The position numbers and the translations under genes were made by a program. A stretch of 64,000 nt of DNA, from assembly GCA_963691655.1 (NCBI GenBank), contig OY829326.1:53499776-53563775 (forward strand), read 5' to 3'. This stretch comes from Toxonevra muliebris. Taxonomy: Eukaryota; Arthropoda; Insecta; Diptera; Pallopteridae. The notes beneath the pieces were generated by a model. That model was not told where the DNA came from, made no database searches, and saw only the letters and a program-made list of their open reading frames with translations. This document shows positions 25,001-37,000 of the stretch, piece by piece (position 1 is the first letter of the stretch; every line of letters starts with the position of its first letter).

Positions 25001-28000
25001 GATAAATTGCTTTCCTTGTTAGTTTTCATTCGAAAAAATTCATACCGCGAAATATACAGTTTTTTTCAAATCGATTTACAGTTTTTTAAACATTTTTGGT
25101 AGAAATATACAGTTTTTGGTCCCAAAAAAGATACGAGCGTTATGTATAAGTTAAGCTAATATTAAAAACTATGATTAAATATCCTAGCGGTCTAAACGTA
25201 TAAAGGATTAGTTCCCCACCCAAACATTTTTAAAATAGAAATGCGCGCCAAAAGAAACACAGGTAATATAGACATCGAGTCCAATTTGATTACAAAACAC
25301 ATTCATTTGTGTTCATAAAAATTTAATTGATAAAATTTCTTTCCGGGGCAAAAACTGCGAAACGAGAGCAAAAATAATATTCTGTGATAATAAAAGATAA
25401 CAGACTAGTTACGATGGGGGAAAAACAACATAAGTATATAGAATGGTAGTGGCAGTTTCTTTCAATATCTCTATTCAGTGAAGATATTTGGAATCAAATC
25501 TGTAATTCTGAGTTATGATTTCAAATATTAGTAGCTTATATAGGATATTGAAAGATTAAGAACTATCACTAAGATCACTGATGAGGAATTGTGGCGGATT
25601 CCGAAACGGCCGTCTGATTTGTCCGTCTCTATATACATTGTTGTTGTGATGACTACATTTGTTCATTAAGCCTGTTTATATATAACTTCAATTAACGAAT
25701 TTAACATGAACTTAAGTCATGACTTTGAAAATTAAAGTCTAGATTTAATTTTCAGAGTCTCCTAAAAACTATCGATAACAACTTAAGTTTATTTTCCTGT
25801 CAATCGAGTTTGATAGCATTGAATAAAAATATTATAGAAGTTATAGCACTGTTTCAAAAGGCCCTATATTCAAATAAAAAAAGACCATCCTAATATGCGT
25901 TTCTAAAAATTATTTAAGAATTTGTACCAGTTCAATATTTATAATTTAAAAATTACGATAAAATATTTTCCATCTTATGGTAAGTTAAGCTAGGCTTAAA
26001 AAAAATGATAGTGCAGCATACACATAAAGTAATAATATGTAAAAAGTTTCAGGCCTAGGTGTGCCTCCCGAAAGCCACTCTAACTTAACCCAAAGACTTC
26101 AACTGAGTTCAGTGACTGCTACTTGTAAACGTTTAGAACGTAAAAACAACAATCGTTACATTGCAATGACCTTGAATTCGTTTAATTAGACAAATATTTT
26201 ATATTATTTTTATTTCATTTTTAAAAGATAGAAAAAATAGAATTTGTTTGGATTATCGAAAAAAAAAAAATAAACAATGCAGCAAATAATTTAAATTTAT
26301 TCATTAATGTTGAAATATTGAATAGTTTTGGAATGGGTTTTTAACTAATTAAAGTAACTTAGTTAATTTCGTTTAATTTAAATTTTCATATTTTAATTTA
26401 AGTTTCGCACATACTTGCTATGTAATATATTTTTTGGCCTATTGGGCTTTTGTATTACAAATGAATGAATAAATAAATAAAATAAATAAAACTGTATTTA
26501 TTTGTTCCTTTATTTTGAAACCATTAAATTCGACTAAGATTGACATATACGAATTTAACCCTTTGTTTCCAACTTTTTAGTTATGGTTGAAATATAACTT
26601 TTGCGTGAAATTCATGATTGTTTAAGACTTCAACGACTTACATAAATTATTTTCGCTCCGCTGCATATCCTTTATAAAAGGTTGAATAATTATACTTCTG
26701 AAGTTATGTACGAAAATCCGTTAACACTTTTTTTTTTCAAATTTTTGAATTTTTATATTCTTTTATCTTTTACAAACAAATTTCCAAAGAAAAATTACCA
26801 CTTAGCAGTGAATTATTGATTTTTTTCAATTAAAATAATACAACCAGCTTTGACGATCAATTTTTGCACATATATTTTTGACTTGACTTAAAAGGCAAAA
26901 ACATTGAAAAAAAAAATAGGATAAACATGAAAAATACTGAACAAAACTGAATTATGTATGTAATGTTATTAGTTGGTTATGACGCGATGTCTGAAAAGGT
27001 TAAATTTTAAATTGCTTCCAATCTTCTTTAAAAAAGGACGGCAAAGTGATTGCGCATTTAATTTTGCTGTAGGGTATCCATATACATGCATGTAACTATA
27101 GATGCACATAAGTATATGTGTGCCTGCCAACACACAGCGAGTTAACAAATCAACATAAGCATAATACCTTCTTATCTTTTATTTTTATTTTTAGTTTTTC
27201 TAGTTCCTTTTTCGCATTTTTCAAAAATTTTCCATTGCAGTCTTGCATTATGCCATAGGAGGAGAAGGAATACGAAATAATAGAAAAGAAAACGATATAA
27301 AAACAAAAAACAGAAATACATACTCTTACATATGTATGTACATACAGCTACGGATAATAAAATAGGTTCAGTTAGTAGTACATAATACTACATTATTCAA
27401 GTTTTGTGGTCCCTTTTTTAGTGGTGGAGCGACATAAGCCACAAAGTCGTAAGGCAATATTATATTATATAATATAGAGAAATGTTGAAAAATTTTCATT
27501 TATTATTTAATTTTTCGTGATAATTTACGTGTTCCTTAATATTATATGATTACACTAGTTTACAAATTTTTGAAAGTTGTCTGACTTCTGACATTTAATA
27601 GTAATTTCTTATGTAAAATCGAGCGCTAATTCACAATAAAACTAAAATTTTTTCTGAAATTTGAGAAAAAAAATTAAGTAAAAACACTTTTTATAATGAA
27701 AACTATGTAAATTTGACAATATCTTGAAGACTTTTCTACTTTTTTGAATTCATTTTCGGATTCAGCGTTCGATTTGACATAAGAAATGCCATAGGTCAGA
27801 ATTTCTGTAAACTAGTGCTATACTTGAAATTTTCTTAAACAAATCAATAGTATTTGTTTTTGATATTTTTTAGTAAACTATGAAAATTAAATCTAATAGC
27901 GTTTTCTTTTTTTAACAAAATGTTGCATTTTTTTGGCAAAAATTTTTTAATGTTGCCCTCAACCCTGCCAAAATATTGCCTTTTTAGTGCAAGAAAAGCA

Positions 28001-31000
28001 CATAAAAATGCTACCCTGTCAGAATCACCTGATTAGCAGGGCAACATTCTCACCCCGACATTTGAGTGCAAAAAGCAAGCTCTCTGAAAAGGCTGCCTAT
28101 TTTTCATAAAATAACACGAAATTTGACACCCCTTCTCACGATGCAGAAAAAAAGCAACATTTTATAGAGAAAAGAAAACGCTATAAGGGCTAATTTTCAA
28201 AGTCGTGTCTATTGTTCCTGTCTAGTTTTATTTAAGTAATGTCTAACAAGCTTAATGGACGTATGTGGTCAGCACATCCGCCACGATTCCTCATCAGTGA
28301 TCATAGTGATAAGTTCTTAGTTTTTCAACATCCTATATAAGCTACTAATATTTGAATATATTGTTTTGTTGTTAGGTTAGGTTAGGTTGGAGTGGCTGTC
28401 GAGAGACACACTTAGGCCTGAACGGCCCATTGTGATATCACATAGTTTTTGAATTGAATTTCTAGTATATTAACTCTTAGAAAATTGAAAACTTTACACT
28501 ATTTTATTGCCGATGCATACGAGTAAATATGAGTAAACCAACCGCATTTACTTATATACATATCTATGTACATATATCGCATGTTTAACTCCTTGCCATA
28601 TGTGTATTGTTGTTTACCCTACAATCTGTCCACATTTATTGCCCTCGATCTGGCAAATAATAATTAATTGAAATTAAAATGCAATTGTCTCATTCAAAAG
28701 CACACAATCGTTAGCATGTTCATATCTCGTGATTAACAAAGGCGCTTCCTTTTTCTAATCGGTTTCTTCTGAAGTCGGGTACCGTTTGAGATGATAAGCG
28801 GTTAGCAACATCAACTCAATGTTAAAATATAATCTAATTTGAACCGCATACGTCAGCATATCAGCGGTGTTCACTGAAATTTATGCCAATAATGTACAAT
28901 AAACAAATACTGGTATTAACTACACACATATAAATACGTTTTAATTTTCCTTAATTTAGATTTTATTTTTATTCTTCTAACCTTGGCTTTATTTTATATA
29001 TTTGAGAAAAAATTACAGTGCATTTCTGTTTTTAATTTTAGTGTAATTTTTTTCTACCAAAAATTTGGAAAATCGCAATTAAATGTTTCAATAGAAAAAC
29101 AAATTTAAAATTTTCCCAATTTACTCAAGAATACTCTTCGCACATGAGTAGAAACAGGATTTAAAAAAAAAAATGTACACGATAAAGTTACACAGCTGAT
29201 TTCATTGTACAAAAATTTTGAACTTTTTACAAACGGAAGTGAAGTTTATGTTTTTTGAGTCGCTGAACACGATTATATAAACAGATTTTTCAGATCACGT
29301 CAGGTTCTCTCTATATCCATTTTTTAATTGGTTAACTAGTGATGTAATTATTATTTTAACCCTTTAGTTCGCAAATTTTTAATTGACTTAAAAAAAATTG
29401 GAATTGATTATTATTGGCGTAAAAAGCATAAATCCGATCTCAAATGCCTAATATTATTTGTTGCTGAATGAGTTTTTTATCAATTTGTTTTAAGTAGTTA
29501 AATATTTTATGTAATAAATTCAAATTTCCAGCTACTCATCAGCGCTGTAAAAGCAGGTATTCAATTAAATTGCAATACCGTGAAGTCACAGTTAATAAAC
29601 GACAGTTCATGATTGCAATTATTCAAAAACATATTTAACTTCAGAATAAAAAAATGCAGTTGGAAGTCTTTTTTGGAGTCGCCGCTTGGTTATTCATTTA
29701 GAAAAGTCTTTTTCCGGAGTCAAGGAAAAGCAATCTTTTTTTGAAGTCATGGGTATGCAAATCTTTTGAGTTCAAAATCATAACTGCTTTGAAGTCACTT
29801 CTCACATGCTGTCACCTTGAGCCAATTGTAGTCTCTTGGAGTCAATGTGGGTTTTGGAGTCAGTTGAAGTCACTTGGAGTCTAAGTATTTTTTTTTTTAT
29901 TAACTCAAATTCAATCAAAATAATTAATTTTACTTTCCGATCGTACGTTTTTTTTTTAAGTCAAGGAATGTGTTTAATGCTTTAAGTAAAAATTGAACGA
30001 TGCTGGTGTAGCGGCATACGTCGAAATCCCACGACATTCCATTTCAACAATATTCACTAACTTTCATTTTGAAAATGCGACACGTTCCCTCTCCGACCCT
30101 TTTACTTCTGAAAAATTTGGAACACGAGTTATCGAAGAGCGTTATCGTATTTTTAGATTTGAGCAGCCAGAACTCAGTCTACATACTCAGAAAATATGGA
30201 CTATCTAGACAGAGCTTGATTGAAAAAATAAAATGTAAATGGCATAGGGTAAACCAGTTTTTAAATAAAGCTACGTGATAGTTTGTGCTCAATGTGTTTC
30301 AAAATTGCATCAGAGCGTCCAAGCATGCTCAATGTGTTCAATATCTACTATGCTCAGAAGTTTGAGTTAAAAAAGAAAAACTTTGATTGCTTTTCACTTA
30401 GCATGTATCAATGCTAAGAATTTTGACAGCTTATTCTAATGTAGCTTAAATCTTAAAACCCTGGCAATATTAGCTGCCAGGGTCTTGTGCTCATAGACAA
30501 GTGAAAGAAAATGCAGAATTTTTTAGATTAAAAAATTAGTAACAAATATTGTTTAACATTTTATTTGAAGTATATCAGACATCTTTAAAAGCTCTAACCA
30601 TTGAGTTTTAAATTCGTACTCGTTTTGAAATTCAATGGTTCGTTCTATTGGTATACTGATTTAGATGTTAAGTGTTAATTCAGACTCTAAATCCATTCAC
30701 CGTTTTAATAAGCACATAAGTTAAATAAAATTTGCATAAAAACTTATACTTTTTTTGGCTCAAAAACGGCGACAACGTGACTAGCAAATTTATTGATGAT
30801 TAAGCTGTGGCGCTATCAAATATTTTGTCGCCTTCTGCAAATATAAACATTGAGCATGTAAAATTATAATATACACATGTAAAAATAAAACATATCGAAA
30901 CCATTTAACAAAATAATTGCTTGCATTTTGAAGTGAAGCACCAAAAATGGTATTGATTTAGTTAACATAACACATGCTTCCGTCCATATGGCTATAATTA

Positions 31001-34000
31001 AAATGTGTGGTATTTTTTATATCTGTATTAAAAAGGAATAACAGCTTAAAGTTTATTTTCTTATCAGGCGAGTTTGATAACGTTGAGTAGAAATATTATA
31101 GAAACTATAGCACTGTTTCAAAACAGTCAATGTTAAAATCAAAGACCAACCTTGAAATCTTGAGATTTTTTTTTCTAAAAAAAGTTTCAATTTAGTATTT
31201 GTAATCTAAAATACATATATGGTAAAATAAAAAAATTGAATCCATCTTTTTTTTTTTCTTCGACGAATCCCACCGGTCAAGGGGCGCTCCCAACTGCGAA
31301 AGGGTTACCGTAATATAGTGACCCGGGCCACTCAAATATTTAAATCTTAAGTCGAGTTAGACTGTTTTTAATTTTTACCACAAATGTATGAACATGATAT
31401 GATCAGAAAACGTAGTGTAGTAAGTTCCTAGTCTACTGAATTCATATAAGCGTGTACACTGAGGAGCAAAACTGTAATACACCAAATATAAAAATTTCAC
31501 TTTTCATCGTTAAATTAGACCTATGATGAGATTGGTCCACAACTAGTACCGTGACCGTCAGTCTTATGAAATTATTTTTTAATTGATGACAAAGTGAACT
31601 TCATTTTATTATCCTTCGCTTTGCAGATTTCTCATCCTTTCAAGGTTTAAACACTGTCTTTTTGCTCCAAAAGTGGCAATTCTTTCCTTTTTTTACCTTA
31701 AATTACGCATAATGATTCAGCTACATGAAAAACTGTCGGGAATTTCATAACGATACTCAATTTGTCTCATTAGGCTGATGTTACACGGTCAATGTTTTGT
31801 TGTCAATGTTTTCTGTTTATACTCTCTTTTCATCGGATTGTTTGATGCCCTGTTACACTATCAGTTTTTTGCTGAATGTTTTATTTTTTAATACTTTTAT
31901 CTGCAACTATGTTTTTCCACCTAAAAAGTATTTAATTGTATTTTGGAGTGAATGAAAATTCAACAATTGGAATGGAATTGGATGTAAAATAATTATAATG
32001 ACAATATGTGATAATATTGGTGGAAATATCCACAAATTATAAAAAAAAAATATTGCATTTATATATGAAAAACGCAGAAAAATAATCTTTAAAATTTGCG
32101 AACTATTAAAATAAGCTCCGCCACTTTGTTACTTGGCCATTGAATTATCATGTTTTTATGTTTTTATACAAATTATTAAGAAATTTTTTAAACAATACTC
32201 ATTTTTACAAACAAACAAAAGCCAAACAAAGCAAAGGGTGGCAAAGAAAAAAATTTATTTATAAGGGCGATGTTACACGATCAATGTTTTGCTGTCAAAC
32301 AATGAAATTGTTGTTGCTTTGAAAAATGAATACTGAGCACAAGAGAGGATGAACACATTTCACTTGAAATTTTTTTACTGACGAAAAAAACCTGCATCAC
32401 TTCAAATAAAATGGGGTTGCTGAAGATACACTGTTGCATTTTATTGGAAATAGTAATATTGTATGAAAAATACTAGACGTTTTACTAACTTTTAAATAAT
32501 TTTTTTTTCTTTGCTGTTTAAAAAAATACTTAATAATTTTTATGAAAACATGGTAATTCAATGGCCAAGTAACAAAGTGGCGGAGTTTATGTTAATAGTT
32601 CGCAAATTTCAAAGATTATTTTTCTGCATTTTTCGGATATAAATGCAATCTTTTTTTGTATAGTTTGTTGCTATTTCCACCAACATTATCTCATATTGTC
32701 ATTATAATTATTTTCCATCCAATTCCATTCCAATTGTTGAATTCTTATTCACTTTAAAATACAATTAAATACTTTTTAGTTGGAAAAACATAGTTGCAGA
32801 TAAAAGTATTAAAAAATAACATTCAGCAAAAAACTGATAGTGTAACAGGGCATCAAACAAAACGATGGAAAGAGAGTAAAAACAGAAAACATTGACAGCA
32901 AAACATTGACCGTGTAACATCAGCCTAAGTTAGTAAAAAGTCTAGTATTTTTCATAAAATATTAGTATTTTCCAATAAAATGCAACAGTGCATCTTCAGC
33001 AACCCCATTTTATTTGAAGTGATGCAGGGTTTTTTCGACAGTAAAAAAATTTGAAGTGAAATGTGTTCATCCTCTCTTTTGCTCAGTGTTCATTTTTCAA
33101 AGCAACAACAATTGCATTGTTTGACAGCAAAACATTGATCGTGTAACATCGCCCTTATACTTCGAGTGCACTCTTTTTTCGTTTTTTTTATATGAAGGTT
33201 TTCGCTCTCTTAAATTGAGAACGTAAAAACTTCATATAAAAAAACAACGAAAAGAGAGTACGCATTCGGTCAGTTAATTCGCCTTAAAAATGGAGTTGCC
33301 AATCATTTTGAACTTTAACATTACTTTCGGCCATGAAATTGTATAATTTTTGTATATCATAACACTGCCATACTAATAAAAAATAATATGTTAAATTTGT
33401 TTTGCTAAAAGTGCCGATTTCAACTGCGTCTTGAGTCATTATTATTGGTTGGCCACCTACAATAACCATACACTAGTCAAGGAAATGTGTTGAAGGCTTG
33501 AAAACACATCTGTGAGCTTAACCAATAAATGTAAGAAACAGTGAACGATACAAATGGATTTCAATTTAGATAATTGTTTAAAAAAAAACCATGCAATGTT
33601 TGTCATATTTTCTGTTTCAATGTTTTCTTGGAAGCTTCGTTGAATACGAGTAATCGAAGTATATATTTGTTTGTTTTTTTATCCCGGATAATAGAAGTTA
33701 ATCAAGGCAAAAAGTCTTAACTTTTCTTTATCTTTCCCGGTTAGTTGATGTTCCTAGTTAATTAAATTCCGAATAATCGAGGTAACATTGCACCTGTAAA
33801 CAATTTATTGCAACCAAAGTTTCTGTTGCTGATCATCGTTACACATTAGCTCCTCAGTGTATATCTTTAAAAAATACTATATATACATATTTGGGTTGTA
33901 TATAGTACAATTGTACATATGTGCGTCAACAATGAATGATGACGGTACACAAGCTATACAGAAAGAAAATTTAGTGTCTGCTGCTGCTACTAAATAAATT

Positions 34001-37000
34001 TGCAAATTTAGCAACAAGAGACATGCGATGGGTGAATCTGTCATTGGCCTTCAATTTACTTACGTCTATGTTTGCGTTTTTGTATGTACATTATATTCAA
34101 TGTCGTCTCCTCTTCCATATCTATACGTACATTCCTGCTATGTTGCTATTTTTGAAATTGTCCACACATGACATGTTCTCTTCTATAAAATTGTTACTAG
34201 CTTTAGTGCAAAAATCACATTTAATGGCAACTAATCGATAAGGAGACATAAACACCAACAGCAATAACAGCAACAACAACATTAGCAAATTCTGAACAAT
34301 ATTAAGAATACGAATAAAACTTAGGCAGACAAACAATTGAAAAAAAAAACTTTTTGTTTTTTATATATGAACTCATTGATCTTCTTTTTTGCAGTCAGTT
34401 ACAATTGTGTGCAAAATTGTTGGATTTTTCATTATTTATAATTCTTTGGAAAACGTTCGTAATTAGTTTTATATACTGATAAGGAAAAAATACTCACAAT
34501 CAGTATATTCTATAGGGTATAATCGCTACATAAACTTATTATATAAAAATCTTTGTAATTATGTTTGTATGTTTCGTAACTTTTGTAATTTTAAATTAAT
34601 TTTTGTTTTCTTTCCGTATTTTACCGTTAGAAAGCATCTCCCACCGTGGCTTGGGTATTTTAAGTGACATACAAATTTCAGATTTCGGAAAATGAATGAC
34701 AAAAAAAAAAAAGATTCGATGATATAATAGCAAATTTCATTTCCTGTTATTTGTCTTTTTAGTCTCTATAAAGCCGTGACACTATTCTCAAATAAACTAA
34801 ATAAAAGTTTCTCCATGGTCCTGTACCCGTTTAAAATATATTCAGAGTTTTTGTTCATTCTTAGTACTAAGGCTTTGAATTTTTAATCGGTATGATTGGC
34901 TTGGGAATGAAGTTTGGGAAAGTGGGGAATAATAGAAAAGATAAAAAGGGGAACGACAGTGTACAGTTCGCCGTTCATTTTTAGAACTGGTTGTCAAGCA
35001 AAGACAAAAACCCCAAAATGTCAACCAAAACAGTGGTACATTACAACTTAACCCTTTACGCCCGGCGATCAGACAATAATCCTACGCCAAGGAGCTGCTT
35101 TGTTTTTAAGCTTTAATTTTAGATAATTCTTTCAAATCTACTATGGAGAGTTTATAATATGCTGATGATTGGAGCAGAAATTTTTCAGACTGTTGCATGA
35201 TTTCTCTGTGGGTTTTTCGGGATACCAACATATGGGCCATTCCAATGTAATAATTTAAAAATTTAACCATATATTTCAATAAAAGAATGAAAATCTGAAT
35301 GAGAACAAGTAAAACTCTTGTTTATTGTGATAAATTAATTTTAAATTTAATTAGTAAGGAAAATGTAACTTCACCGTTTTTTTACGTGCTGCACGTTTAC
35401 AGGTAATAGTCCAACTCCGCTCACTGAGCACTGAAATCATTTATTTATCGCTGAAGTCTTTCAGCCGTGTCAACGTGGTATGTTATCGTCTGAAATCCAC
35501 TTCCGAGTATTTGATTATACATTTCGTTGTATTTCAAATACCATATTTTTAGTGGAACTGGCTCAAAACAAAAAGATATCAAAGCCACTTCCTTATCAAC
35601 AATTACGTTTAAATTGGTAAAAAATATGAAAGTCGCCTTCTTGCACCCATAACACAGTTAATAATATATAGAAATTAAATAAATTACACACAAATTTGAA
35701 TAGAAACAGAATTTTTGAGTAAAGATGATGCCCCGCAGCTAATATTGTCTTACTCTTTGGCAACGACGTTTATATCTTTTATGTAAAATCCTTTCAGTTT
35801 CTACCCTTATACTCATTGTTTTCTCTTGAAAGAAAAAGGCAAACAATTACACAAAGTGTTTCAAACATTAAAAACGCATTACATCTGCAAGAAAATTTAA
35901 CGGTGCGGAAAGAGCTACACGTCTAACTTAGCAAAGACAAAAACCTCAAAATCAATGTAAACAGCAAAAATGTCGGTCAGTCTAAAATAAAAATAACGTC
36001 ATTTTAAAATTAAGAATTTTATCAAGTTAGTATGCCGCAGAAAGGAGAAAAAATGTTATAATGAAGTTCAGACATAAAATATTTATATATAAAAATAAAA
36101 GTGAGAAAAAATAAAAATTCCTCGATTTTCAGCCTTAAAAATTAGGAAGACCTCTTAATGAATACTTTCGGAGTAGATGCGATGTTATTTATCAAAAATA
36201 AAGTGTACTTTAACTGAACTATACTTCAATGGCATGTATTTTTTATAACATTAAACTATAGTTTAGTTAAAGTACACTTTATTTTTGACTATGAATATGC
36301 GCCATTGGCATGAGTATTTTTTTTTATATTTCTTATTCTAAAATAACGTAAAATCCGTATATGTTTTATAACTTCATAATTGGATCCATGTTTATATTAA
36401 GTCTGATTACAGAATATGCCAGATTTACACTATATTTTAACCTAAAGTCTAAGGTACAAAATTTATACTACAAAATGTATATTGTTATTTATTTTCACTT
36501 ATTTATTTTTATTGTATATATGTTTGTTATGTCACAGAAATCAGAATTAAAACCCCGAAAACGCTCACAGAGTGCCTTCGTAAAACGTGAGATCATAGCC
36601 GAATCGTAATAAGCTGAACTCTGATATGAACTATAAGAGATAACAAAAAAATTTGGATTATCAACAAAACTATGAATCCTTACATAAATGTTTGCGTGTG
36701 CGTGTGTAGGGTATAAAGTATAAAATTTAAGTGATACTTTTAAGATTTTGATGCGTCTTCTAAGTTATTTTCATGCTTAAAATTTTTGTGCACATGTCGA
36801 ATTATTTAATGTCGCTGTACTGCCCCGTACTGTTATGTAATGCAATCTTGGTGTGCGATCTTGTGCTATTCGTACACTTTGAAATCTTAATAAAAATACA
36901 TTTCAATTGAATCAGAAATTTATTCACTGGATTTCTATCGCCGGCTGCGGCTAGAGCAGACGTGTTACTCGGTATTATTGAAAAACGGAGCCAATTGTGT

